Part shown: positions 22,951-33,499 of the stretch, in pieces | How positions within the stretch are numbered: the first letter of the stretch is position 1 | Layout: each line of letters begins with the position of its first letter | Assembly (NCBI GenBank): GCA_030220185.1 | Contig: JASPKZ010002337.1 | Location: 2,203,501-2,267,500 of the forward strand | Length of the DNA: 64,000 nucleotides | DNA from: Diploptera punctata | Lineage: Eukaryota > Arthropoda > Insecta > Blattodea > Blaberidae | Direction of reading: 5' to 3' | Notes under the pieces: model-generated | What the model saw: only the letters and a program-made list of their open reading frames with translations | The model's database searches: none | What the model was told of the DNA's origin: nothing | Program-made: the position numbers and the translations under genes

Positions 22951-24433
22951 TAGGACTGGAAGTAAATATCAATAAAACTAAATATATGGTCACACGTAGA
23001 AATACATGATATTATGGAAATGGACAGTTAATGACAAATGAGGGAAATTTTGAGGAAGTTGCTGAAACAAATACCTAGGAACAATAATCACAAATAGGAA
23101 TGAGATGCACAAAGAAATTAAACAGGCTCAATTCTGGAAATGCGTGCTATTATGCACTGCAGAGACTTTTGATGTCCCAATTCCTTTCAAAAAACGTTAA
23201 ACTGAAAATATATAAAACTATTATTCTACCAGTTATATTATATAATTCAAACAATATTATATGCTGATGATCAAATAATATTATCAGATTCCGAAGATAG
23301 CTTACAAATAGCAGCATATCAATTATTCAAAATTGCCAGCAAATATAATATGAAAATTTCCACATCAAAATCCAAAACAATGGCAATGTGTGGAAAAAAC
23401 ATACAACGGGTGAAAATTGAGATTGATGGAAAAATTATAGAACAAGTGTCAGATTTCTCTTACTTAGGAAGTGTATTTGCAGAGTATAAGAGTGACATTG
23501 ATTCAAAATTACAAAAATATAATAAAATGAATGGGGTAATACGAAGACATTTTGGTAAACAGATGAGGACAGAGACAAAACTAAGATTACATAACGTCAC
23601 ATCAAAAGCTGCTCTAAAATACGGAAGTGAAATTTGGATTTTAAATAAAAGAAACTCTCATAAACTTCAAGTAAGCCAAATGCGCTTCTTACGATCATTG
23701 TTAGGAGTTAATAGACTGGATCACCAAAGGAACACTACTATCAGAGGAAAACTTGGAGTAGCAAGTTTAAATGAAGATATCCAAAAATACCAACAAGAAT
23801 GGAAAAATCATCTGAGAAGAATGGCAAGAAATAGACTTCCAAAATTGGCATTCCAATATACCCCAACTGGACATAGGGACCAAGGAAGACCAAAACATCG
23901 GTGGAAAGATCAAGACCATCTTCGCTAGGTTTACCGTACAGGCCACATGGCCTAAAACGAATTTGTTCATGATGATGATGATTATATTATATGGGTGCGA
24001 AACATGGACTCTTACTTTAAGGGAGGAAATGAGATTACGAGTTTTTGAGAATAAAGTTCTTAGCAAATTTTTTGGACCAAAGAGAGATGAACAGACAGGT
24101 GAATGGAGAAGACTACTTAACAATGAACTACATGGTCTTTATAGGAAGCCAGATATAATAAGAACAGTTAAATCTCGTAGACTGCGATGGGCAGGACAAG
24201 TTGCGCGTATGGGGAATGAAAGACGTGCATGGAAGCTTCTAGTAGGAAAGCCAGAGGGAAAACGCCCAGTTGGTAGACCAAGAATGAGGGTGGGAGAACA
24301 ACATTAACTATGATCTGAGGGAAGTAGATTATACAGGGAATGATTGGAAAACATTAGCTCAGGATAGGGATGTATGGAGAGCTTATGTCCGCGCGGCCAT
24401 GAACCTACGGGTTCGATAGTGCCAGTGAGTAAG
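22951..24433 (+). pseudogene. RT-A LINE remnant split by RT-B
   Basis: RT-A sequence from GGACTGGAAGTAAATATCAA to TTATATTATAT (23233-23243) is interrupted by RT-B. It resumes with the same 11 bp at 23982-23992 and continues with GCETWTLTLREEMRLRVF, FGPKRDEQTGEWRRL and RRLRWAGQVARMG. It ends in AGTA repeats at 24433. Confidence 0.8.
23244..23981 (+). pseudogene. RT-B LINE copy with 11-bp target duplication
   Basis: A 192-codon open stretch (23350-23928) reads SKSKTMAMCGKNIQRVKIE, YGSEIWILNKRNSHK and RLPKLAFQYTPTGHRDQG. It is preceded by LYADDQIILSDSEDSLQ and followed by GAT repeats. Flanked by TTATATTATAT on both sides. 5'-truncated inside the RT domain. Confidence 0.85.
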
Positions 24434-24690
24434 TAAGACACCGATGGGCAGGACATGTGGCACGACTGGGGAATGAAAGACGTGTATGGTAGCTTCTTGT
24501 AGGAAAATCATAGAGAAAACGCCCAGTTGTTAGATCAAGAATGAGGCGGGAGAATAAAATTAACTATGATTTGAGGGATGTAGATTATACAGGGAATGAT
24601 TGGAAATAATTAGCTCAGGATAGGGATGTATAGAGAGCTTATGTCCGCGCGGCCATGAACCTATGGGTTCGATAGTGCCACTGAGTTAGT
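24434..24690 (+). mobile_element. RT-A LINE tail inserted behind another RT-A
   Basis: Begins directly after the AGTAAGTAAG tail of the preceding copy and repeats the RT-A C terminus and 3' UTR, ending CCACTGAGTTAGTTAG. Confidence 0.75.
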
Positions 24691-24744
24691 TAGATACTTG
24701 AAATCAGCCACTTCTTCAAAATGTTCTTCGTTTGTCATAGCTTC

Positions 24745-24830
24745 ATCAGTTGATTAAATGATCGTCCATATCTGTGATTAACATGTGTGGATTTGAGGTC
24801 AGCAGCCAGATGGTTAACCAATTAATGACA
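24745..24830 (+). mobile_element. SINE-E 3' fragment
   Basis: Contains CTGTGATTAACATGTGTGGA and TGAGGTCAGCAGCCAGATGG, as in SINE-E. Confidence 0.55.
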
Positions 24831-24834
24831 TATT

Positions 24835-25018
24835 AGACCTGTCAAGCCATGGAATTTGATGGAATGGGTTCTGGTAATAAAATCCCAACGTAGCATTTGC
24901 CTCGACAACTGAAGAAAACCAGGAAAAATACCCAGTTAAGTTGACCGACACCAATATTTGAACCCAGAACCTCCCGAATACGAGTCTGAAACGGATTGTC
25001 TTAAACAAGTCGCTCGGA
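24835..25018 (-). mobile_element. tRNA-headed SINE fragment (unnamed type)
   Basis: The minus strand has a B-box-like GGTTCTGGGTTCAAATATTG near its 5' end and a non-coding body. Confidence 0.4.
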
Positions 25019-25123
25019 TAGAATATTTAATTTGCTGTATATAATTATTCACCTGAAGGCGGCTGAATAACATACCGTTAATCCCGTAGAAAAATAAAAT
25101 AAAAAAACCAAAAATGTTTAACG

Positions 25124-25447
25124 GCTCCATGGCGCAAGCGGTTAGACGCTCGCCTCTCACCGCTGGGGTCCCGACGTCAAGTCTCGGTCACTCCATGTGG
25201 GTTTCGTGGTGGACGAACGGAGCTTGGAACAGGTTTTTCTCGGGGTTTCTCCCGTTTTCCCCTGCCACAATTTCATTCCACCATTTTTCCACACTCATCC
25301 ATTTCATTTCATTTCGTTCATCTGCCTCGTAATGGTGGGCCAGGCGTTGTCGGCCGGCACCCTTGTCATTCACAGACCTCTATATAGGGGCTTAATTTCA
25401 CCTCATCCCTCGATCCGATCCTGGGTTGGATACGAGTTGAAGATATT
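25124..25447 (+). mobile_element. SINE-D (tRNA-derived) copy
   Basis: The head ATGGCGCAAGCGGTTAGACG followed by GTCAAGTCTCGGTCACTCC resembles a tRNA A/B-box pair. The body runs to TGGGTTGGATACGAGTTGAA and ends in an ATTT repeat (25448-25467). The single copy seen, so SINE status rests on structure. Confidence 0.65.
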
Positions 25448-25485
25448 TATTTATTTATTTATTTATTCACCTATTAATACAGGTG

Positions 25486-25859
25486 TCGCCCGCGATGGTC
25501 TAGTGATTATGTTCCTTGCCTTTCATTCCGAGGGTTGCGGGTTCAAACCCGGCCAGCATGGATGGATTTTTAGGATTGAAAAATCTAAGGGACAAGTTCT
25601 CCGGGAGGTGCTTTAAGCCATCTAAAAGAACCTCAAGTCTGAATAAAAATACCTCTGAGTATAATATAACCGATTTTCATCCATCCGAGTAATATCTTAG
25701 TTTCCTACTAGATATCTCCTCAAGGCGATAGACTAACCACATGTCCTTCTCTGATATACGTAAGGTAATAATCGTAAATAAATTAATTTGGTCTGAAACT
25801 TTCCACTTGGGATCCATCCATGTCCCGACATGGGGCGGAGGACAATAAATTGATCAATC
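25486..25859 (+). mobile_element. SINE-C (tRNA-derived) copy with target duplication
   Basis: Direct repeats AATACAGGTG at 25476-25485 and 25860-25869. The head CGCGATGGTCTAGTGATTAT with GCGGGTTCAAACCCGG is tRNA-like. The body contains GGGACAAGTTCTCCGGGAGG. Other copies are at 17119, 51765 and 59652. Confidence 0.85.
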
Positions 25860-25949
25860 AATACAGGTGACTACGGAGGACCAATGGTTGATGTTTCTTT
25901 GGGCTCCTAAACATCAAAGGCCATTAGCACCCTAACAGAATTCTAATTA

Positions 25950-27060
25950 ACTAACCAATTAACTCACTGGCAATATCGAACCCCGAGATTCATCTCCTCG
26001 CGGATATATGCTCTCCATACATCCCTATCCTTAGCTAATGATTTCCATACATTTCCTCCATAAATAACATCCTTCAAATAATGATTAATATTATTCTCCC
26101 ACCTCATTCTTGGTATACCTACTGGGTGCTTTGTCTCTGGTTTTCCAACAAAAATTTTCCATGTCCCTCTTTCATTCCCAATGCGTGCCTTATGTCCTTA
26201 AATAACATGTTCAATTCTTAATCCGGTAATATTTACTTATTTTCTTCATTTCCCACCGCAATCTACAAGACATAATAGTTCTTATTACATTTGGTTTCCC
26301 GTAACGATCATCTAGTTATGACTTCTCCATACTCGTATGCGCCTGTCTGTTTGTCTCTCTTTAGTTCAAACATTCTCCTAAGAAGTTTATTCTCAAATAC
26401 TCTTAACACTTTCTACTCCCTTAAAGTAAGAGACCAAGTTTTACATCCATATAACATAATTGGAAGAATAATAGTACAATTACGCGGAAGAGACACCTAT
26501 TCTTCAAGACCCATCTCCGGGGTAACAAGGAGAAAATCCTCAACGGTCAATAGAGCGGAAGAGGTGCCCCTTCTGTTGGGGTTAATACAAGAGACGGCTT
26601 GATATCGAGTAGTAGATTGGCAGCCCCATCAGATATCTTACCCTGCGTGACTCCAGTAACGTCTCCAGAGGACATCAATATTTATACTTTCAAGTCTCAT
26701 GTAGAAAATGCCGGCAGATATACGAAGAGAAATATGTTCAAACTATTATATAGAATTACACAATACAGAAATGAATGGATGGACCACATCAATAGAATGG
26801 ATCACAATAGAATTCCGGAACGAACTCTTCATTACAAATCACTAGGACGAAGAAATGTTGGAAGACCCAGTAAAAGATGGATAGACCAATTCTAACATGA
26901 GATCGAAACAGACCTTAAGGTCTAATCCTTGATGCTGATGATGATGATAGTTTTATATATTTTTAGTTTAACATTATTTTTAAAAAGTCGGACTGACAAG
27001 AGACTATGTAATAAATAATAGTACGCATTTCCAGTGTTAACTTAATCCAAAATTCAGAAA
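25950..27060 (-). pseudogene. RT-A LINE 3' remnant interrupted by RT-B
   Basis: The complement of the RT-A 3' end starts at about 25950 and runs to about 26478; the remainder continues at 26950-27060. An RT-B derived insert lies between. Confidence 0.65.
26480..26948 (+). mobile_element. RT-B LINE fragment with unusual leader
   Basis: The second half reads TQYRNEWMDHINRMDHNRIP and RNVGRPSKRWIDQF, followed by GAT repeats. The first about 200 bp (26490-26690) is GC-richer and unlike other RT-B tails. It may be a 5' UTR joined to the 3' end by internal deletion. Confidence 0.6.
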
Positions 27061-27099
27061 ATGAAAATAATAATATTGATAACAATAATAAATCTTTAT

Positions 27100-27365
27100 T
27101 AGGAATTTCTCTACAATACTGTAGTTATCCTACAACCCATTGTAAACTTTACTCCTCCATAAATCCCTATTCTCTCCATCACTCTCTGTTAATCCTCTCG
27201 ACACCATAACCTATGGACGCCATAAACCCACTGTTCTTTTGGTGTCCCCTTTCTTCTGTCGCCCTCCGCTTCAAAATTTAATTTCATCTTAGGTATCCTG
27301 TCACCTGACATCCTCATTAGGTGGCCAAATCATTTCAGTCTTCTTTCTTCAATAACTGATAGTAA
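27100..27365 (-). pseudogene. LINE ORF2 C-terminal remnant
   Basis: The minus strand reads ERRLKWFGHLMRMSGDRIPK and EGDRRKGTPKEQWVYG, the conserved C-terminal block of non-LTR ORF2 proteins. Confidence 0.65.
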
Positions 27366-27794
27366 TAATTATAATAAAAACTTTTTTTTTTCAAAATTCT
27401 TACATGACTAGGGATTTAGTTTAATACATATACAGTATTTATAATATAAAATTATTTATGTATATAAATAGGCGAATACAAAACAGTTAAGTACCATTTT
27501 CCCCTGGGTTTGTCAACCTTTTTTTTTTCTGTTCAGTAGCTATTGACGAGGTTTAGTGTTATCAATAAAAAATTTGGATATTGTTATTTCTGCTAATTTA
27601 AACAAGGCAGTATTGTTAAGGAAAATCTCCATGGTGCAAGAATTAAATTTCTTGTAGAGGAAGCATGTCATGTACAAAGGTCATGGACAAAAAAAAAATC
27701 TGTCGTTTTTAACTGCAGGACACTAAAATCCAGCGCCAAATCTCCAGTTTAAACTATAGGGGAAAATGTGTTAATCACAGAGTTAGACGATCGT
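27366..27794. other. AT-rich spacer
   Basis: Nothing recognised. Confidence 0.4.
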
Positions 27795-27935
27795 CCTGCC
27801 AGTGTAGGGATGGCATGTGATGCGCATGTCGGGTCCACCAGCCGTTGTAGCTGGTTTTCTCAACATGGAGCAGCTTCTTATTGTAGCTACTCAAATTCCT
27901 CACGATGCTGGCTGCTAATTTACAATACTCTCATC
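27795..27935 (-). mobile_element. Diverged SINE-E fragment
   Basis: The complement contains GAGTAGCTACAATAAGAAGC and ACCAGCTACAACGGCTGGTG, similar to the middle of SINE-E. Confidence 0.45.
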
Positions 27936-28029
27936 CCCATTATCAGTTACACTCCAACATAAACAGACATATTTTGTGAGGTATAAACATTTCTGATTCA
28001 ATTATGATGATGGTCGAATTTTGACCACT

Positions 28030-28577
28030 TGGCGAATACTAGTAAATATACAGTTATCTTCTTCTTCATCCAACCAAGTCTTAGGCCTATAGGCCTGTTA
28101 CCATCTCACTGATGAATTTTATGTCCAGCATTTTCCTTGGACGGCCAGAGATTTCTTCCCTGTTGGACAATAACAAAGCAAGGGCTCGGTAACTATCTGA
28201 GCTCATTCGTCGCAAATTATTCATCCAGTTGTTCTGGTATTTATATATGTATTCAATTACCTGCTCTAAACGTAGTTACTTCAAGACATCATCTTTGCGT
28301 TTGTGATCCCATTTGGTATATCCCGCTGAATATCTCAAGAACGTCATTTCACTAGAAGTTATCCTGCTCTCTTCTCCTTTCCGTAAAGTCCATGCCTCAC
28401 TGCCGTAGCAAAGTGCAGGTCTTACAAAGGGTTTGTATAACCGTATTCTGGTATCTGTCTGGACTAGTAAAGGTTTCATTACTGAATTTATTATTCCCAT
28501 GGTTTTATTAAAATTAATAATTTTATTTGATATGTCTACTTCATCCAAATATGTTAATGTACATCCAAGATAACTGA
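28030..28577 (-). pseudogene. RT-B LINE ORF2 C-terminal remnant
   Basis: The minus strand reads YLGCTLTYLDEVDISNK, YGSEAWTLRKGEESRI and YTKWDHKRKDDVLK, with a stop after it. Confidence 0.75.
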
Positions 28578-29040
28578 CTAATTTACTGGCACATCGAATC
28601 CATAGGTTCATGGCAGCGAGGACATAAGCTTTCTATACATCCCTATCCTGAGTTAATGTTTTCCAATCATCCCCTGTATAATCTACTTCCCTCAAATCAT
28701 AGTTAATCTCCCACCTCATTCTTGGTCTACCAACTGGGCCTTTTCCCTCTGGTTTTCCTACAAGAAGCTTCCAAGCTTCCATGCACGTCTTTCATTTCCC
28801 ATTCGTGCCACATGTCCTGCCATCGCAGTCTATGAGACTTAACTGTTCTTGTTATATCTGGCTTCCTATAAAGACCATGTAGTTCACTGTTATGAAGTCT
28901 TCTCCATTCACCTGTCTGCTCATCTCTCATTGGTCCAAAAATTGTCCTAAGAACTTTATTCTCAAATACTCGTAATCTCCTTTCCTCCCTTAAAGTAAGA
29001 GTTCATGTTTCGCATCCGTATAATATAGCTGCTGTATCCA
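28578..29040 (-). pseudogene. RT-A LINE 3' remnant
   Basis: The RT-A tail complement starts at 28578. The minus strand reads RDEQTGEWRRLHNSELHGLY and RKPDITRTVKSHRLRWQ. Confidence 0.75.
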
Positions 29041-29364
29041 AGATAGGTAAATTAATTTACTCTTTCCAGTATTCTTGAATCTATACATGTTCTACGTATA
29101 GGTCATTTTCCTTGAAAAGCAATTATCCTACATTTGTTTTCTTTGTATTGACTTTCATATTATATTTTATGACTATTTTGTTAAAATAATATACGGATAA
29201 AGTTATAAAAATCCAAATTAATTATTATTTTAACTGTAGGCCTTCCGGAATTAATTCCAACATCAGAAAAAAATTGTTAATGTACTTGAAATCTGTTCAC
29301 TATTAGTTCAGGTGGGCTTATAGTTATTTTAAAAAAAGTAACAAGCTGAGCAACATGGTACCTT

Positions 29365-30350
29365 AAACTAACTAACTCATTGGCTCTATCGAACCCGTAG
29401 GTTCTTGGCTGCGCGCACATAAGCTCTCCATACATCCCAATCCTGAGCTAATGTTTTCCAATTATAGATAATGTTATAATCCCACCTCATTCTTGGTCTA
29501 CCAACTTGGCATTTTCCTTCTGGTTTTCCTACAAGAAAGATGCTACCATACAGGTACTAATTTTATAATTAACATTTTATGATAGATGGAATGAGGAGAA
29601 GTATGGAAGCTAGAGATTTGAGGGAAGAGGATGCTTTAAACAGGAACATCTGGAGGCAAATCACTTTGCGTTGAAGGAGAAATACTGTGGCTCTATCGAA
29701 CCCGTAGGTTCTTGGCTGCGTGCACATAAGCTCTCCATACATCCCAATCCTGAGCTAATATTTTCCAATTATGGATGTTATAATCCCACCTCATTCTGGG
29801 TCTACCAACTTGGCATTTTCTTTCTGGTTTTCCTACAAGGAAGATGCTACCATACAGGTACTAATTTTATAATTAACATTTTATGATAGATGGAATGAGG
29901 AGAAGTATGGATCCTAGAGATTTGAGGGAAGCGGATGCTTTAAACAGGAACATCTGGAGATAAATCACTTTGGGTTGAAGGAGAAATACTGTGTTGTGGA
30001 ATATTCCTAATAAAAAACGCATTGGCTCTATCGAACCCGTAGGTTCTTGGCTGCGTGCACATAAGCTCTCCATACATCCCAATCCTGAGGTAATATTGTC
30101 CAATTATGGATGTTATAATCCCACATCATTCTTGGTCTACCAACTTGGCATTTTCCTTCTGGTTTTCCTACAAGGAAGATGCTACCATACAGGTACATAT
30201 TTTATAATTAACATTTTATGATAGATGGAATGAGAAGTATGGAAGCTAGAGATTTGAGGGAAGAGCATGCTTTAAACAGGAACATCTGGAGACAAATCAC
30301 TTTGGGTTGAAGGAGAAATACTGTGTTGTGGAATATTCCTAATAAAAAAA
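29365..30350. repeat. Tandem triplication of a chimeric LINE-tail unit
   Basis: Three head-to-tail units starting GGCTCTATCGAACCCGTAGG at 29382, 29689 and 30024 (spacings 307 and 335 bp). Each combines an RT-A 3' tail on the minus strand with a plus-strand LINE coding scrap (MRRSMEARDLREEDALNRN). The units are nearly identical, so the amplification is recent. Confidence 0.85.
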
Positions 30351-30852
30351 AGTTGTTACTGGTCTCAACGGAATTGTATCATGAAGTTTAATAGTATGTA
30401 CACTATGTAGCTAATCTTAAATTAAATAGAGGTTCTCATAATTGTTCAATAAGTAACATATTTCTCTAAAGATGAACATATTAAGTTTCTGCTAATGGTG
30501 CTGAGATTTTTTAGTAATACTGAATTGGTATGATTCTTAAAAAGGGTATAAATTAGAGGAAAAAGAAGTGGATACGGAAAAGGAAAAAAAAAACATGAAT
30601 GTAAATAAATAATAATACAAAAAAAATTATGAAGCAATAAAATCAAAACGAATACAATAAAAATATATACAATTTTATTTCATTCTAATAGGTATACAAT
30701 TTTCAAGGAATCCGTTACAAACAAACAATTTCAGATGTGATTACTTTTTTTTAATAAATATTGAACTTATTCTAGGCACAAAAACCAAGATATTTGAAAC
30801 AATCTTAACCTGAATTTTATATATTTAAGCCTAACATAAAAAAGACAAATGA
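30351..30852. other. AT-rich spacer
   Basis: Nothing recognised. Confidence 0.4.
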
Positions 30853-31079
30853 TCCCACTACAGTCCTTTAGGAGGCCTTAGTGGAATCGGAGATTAAGAC
30901 TCCCACTTTTCTAGACAATCGGCAAGAGATATCAGCCGGGGTTGTTAGAGGGTGAGTGGACCCAGCTACATTGTGCCGCCAGAACGTTTAAGCCAGTTTA
31001 AAAATACTGATCTCATCGTTACTCGAACCCGAGACCTTCCGGCTTATAGTTTATTGCCTTAACCAACTACGCTAAGGCA
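30853..31079 (-). mobile_element. SINE-B copy, partial
   Basis: The complement carries CGTAGTTGGTTAAGGC-like head bases and AAAAGTGGGAGTCTTAATCT. The mid-body is shortened. Confidence 0.75.
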
Positions 31080-31180
31080 TGCAAAGAAAAAACATTAATA
31101 TATATAAAATATCCCAAATTATTTTCTCATAAATTTACAATTAAAATTATTTCTCTTATATTTGAAGAGAAAAATTATAC

Positions 31181-31253
31181 GCTCAGACCGGGACTTGAAC
31201 CCGGGACCCTTGGTTCTCTAGACCAAGTGCTCTACCAACTGAGCTACCTGAGC
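31181..31253 (-). tRNA. tRNA-like gene, copy 1
   Basis: A 73-nt sequence folds with a 7-bp acceptor (GCTCAGG with TCTGAGC, one G-U), a 4-bp D stem, and a 5-bp T stem with loop TTCAAGT. A box TAGCTCAGTTGG and B box GGTTCAAGTCC are consensus. A T5 run lies about seven bases past the 3' end, as for Pol III termination. The anticodon arm is odd: stem CTTGG/CCAAG leaves a 9-nt loop. Shifting the stem by one gives anticodon AGA, but there is no long variable arm as required for tRNA-Ser. Either a non-canonical tRNA gene or a tRNA-derived pseudogene. Confidence 0.6.
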
Positions 31254-31473
31254 AAGTACCGATCTAAACGCAAATCTTTCTCTATATACATTGTAATTCC
31301 CATCCACCAAATGCTGTGAAGCCATGCTTCTATCTTGCAAATGGCGGCTCCTTTATTAAGAAGACATATTTGGGAATTATACATTACAGCCAGTACGGCT
31401 TTTTCCAAGTTTTTATTATTGATTTCGTACATCTCAATGATGGATAAATCATATTTGAAGAGAAAAATTATAC

Positions 31474-31546
31474 GCTCAGACCGGGACTTGAACCCGGGAC
31501 CCTTGGTTCTCTAGACCAAGTGCTCTACCAACTGAGCTACCTGAGC
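31474..31546 (-). tRNA. tRNA-like gene, copy 2
   Basis: Identical to the copy 293 bp upstream, including the T5 run. It has the same expanded anticodon loop. Confidence 0.6.
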
Positions 31547-31699
31547 AAGTACCGATCTAAACGCAAATCTTTCTCTATATACATTGTAATTCCCATCCAC
31601 CAAATGAATATTATCATTTCTTTATATAAAGTAATTGAAAATGTAAAAAAAAAGTTTTTTTTAAAATAATATTCATTTCTATAAACAATTTAAATAGTT

Positions 31700-32725
31700 T
31701 TTACTAATGCCACCAGGTTGTCTTTATGGCATTTCTGATATCATCCCCTGGCATTGGCGAAATTGTACCCAATTATTAAGTTTGGGACGCCTGTAAAGGC
31801 GGAGTTACCCCCGATGATATGATAGGTGATGAATGATAATGAAACACCAGGAGAGCCCTTAAGGGAGGTGATGGGTGAAATTTTCGACATTTTCGGTCAA
31901 ATTTAGCATTTTTTTGTTTTTTTAATTAAAAAAGCTATGTAACTTAAAGTGTAAGTTTGTGAAGTTTCAGTGTCCTATGGCGCTTGTAAGTCTCCCTAAT
32001 GACTGTAGGAGGGCATGTGTGCTACATTCTAATTTAACTGCATGTAAACCTTCAAATTGGCTTTTCCACACTTATATTTTCATTGCATTTCAATACATTC
32101 AAATCAAAATAGCATTGACAAATTTAATGATAGAAGCACGAAATTTTCACTGCATATCCCACATGCTATGACTAATAATTCTATGCATACATTTTGAAAC
32201 AATGTTGATAGTTTTTTAAATAAAAAATAAAATGTGTGTAGTAATTTTAAAAAATAAATTTTCATATGCAGAGGATGTATATATATTTTTACTTCCTTTA
32301 TTACAATTATATAGAAAAGTTAATGCACAGTGTTGTTTTAAATAAGTCAGTGGTCGTGTAGAAAAAAATAAAAAATTTTACTAAAAAAATTATGATACTA
32401 ATTACAAATTTTAATATGCGAATTTTTAAATGGATTTTCTTCAATAACTTAAAAACTTTTAAGCCTACAAGGATGAAACTTCAGTAAAATATTACCTATT
32501 ATGGCATGAATGTGTGTATACAAAATCAAGTATGTAGCTTGCAAAATGTATAACATAGAAATTTCACCTGTCACCCCCCTTAAGCCTACATTTAATGTTA
32601 ATGCAGATCATGGGATGTCATAGGAATAATTCCCTTTAAAAAATCATATTGTCTGATAGGGAATCGAACCGGACCCATGAAATGCAGTAAAAAGCTCTGA
32701 CCATTAGCCCATCTGGCTGATCCTT
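31700..32725 (-). mobile_element. SINE-F copy split by a TTAA element
   Basis: SINE-F body at 31700-31858 and head at 32584-32725 (GGAATCGAACCGGACCC as a complemented B box) are separated by the 31863-32579 insertion. Confidence 0.8.
31863..32579. mobile_element. TTAA-flanked inverted-repeat transposon
   Basis: Bordered by TTAA on both sides (31859-31862 and 32580-32583). The 21-bp termini match in inverted orientation with three mismatches: GGGAGGTGATGGGTGAAAT on the left against GGGGGGTGACAGGTGAAAT on the right. About 717 bp, AT-rich, no transposase. TTAA targeting with GGG/CCC termini fits a piggyBac-type non-autonomous element. Confidence 0.8.
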
Positions 32726-33499
32726 ATTTAAATATCGTTTAATATATTTTGCTATTTTTAAATCATCTAACTACACTATTCCCTCCCCCTATAGAGAAAA
32801 CTATCAAACCGTTACATAATTTCCACTGATTTGTGTTTTAACAGAAAACTATGTAACAAAATCTAACTCCCTAGCACTACCAAACCCGAAGGTTCGCGGC
32901 CGTATGTAACAACATGTATATTAAATAAAATTCAACCCAGTACCATTCATATAACTGATAAATTATATAGTACATGCAAACCATTCATAGTCTACATACA
33001 ATAAATACACTCATCCCTATAAATCTTGTCATACGACCCGTGAACTAGGTCTTACGAAAACATTTGATTGGATTCTCCTCATACAAAAGGTACAGGGAAA
33101 AAACCAAAGTAAGGCACTTTCCTATAAAACTTAGAAGACGGATTTTTAATCATAAATCGTGCCTACTTCTTTATCAGTATGCCAAACTTTGAAGAAAAAT
33201 AAACCCATAATTAAACTATTTCACATATATAGAAAATATAGTCCTTTCCATGAAGAATTTAATGACACCTCAAACTCCTTTTTGACTTACCTAGTTATTT
33301 CCCTGTACCCTAAATAGTTTTAATTTGAATGCTATGACGTTGTTTGACCTTCAAACTGGTAGCACAATTAGAAAAAATGACACACGTTCCCGATCATAAA
33401 ACATAATGTTCCTAATTTTTCAGGAAATGATTTAGATTACGGCAGAAATATGAATTAAGTTTCTCACATTTAACTTATTTCAACGATAGAAGCACTTTA
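32726..33499. other. Spacer downstream of gene 2
   Basis: Contains a short RT-A 3' tip at about 32865-32910 (CCAAACCCGAAGGTTCGCGG, minus). The rest may include the gene 2 3' UTR; no strong AATAAA was found near the stop. Confidence 0.4.

Larger units (their letters stand above)
31158..31606. repeat. Tandem 293-bp duplication carrying tRNA-like genes
   Basis: The 156-bp block 31158-31313 recurs without visible difference at 31451-31606, separated by 137 bp of unit-specific sequence. Confidence 0.9.

Noticed and set aside
25197..25616. 139-codon plus-strand frame
   Set aside because: Spans the junction of SINE-D and SINE-C; chance reading.
29365..30350. CRISPR-like array
   Set aside because: Only three units of about 300 bp composed of LINE tails; no short repeat and spacer pattern and no cas genes.
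31181..31546. Confident tRNA-Ser(AGA) assignment
   Set aside because: No long variable arm and a 9-nt anticodon loop, so the isotype is left open.
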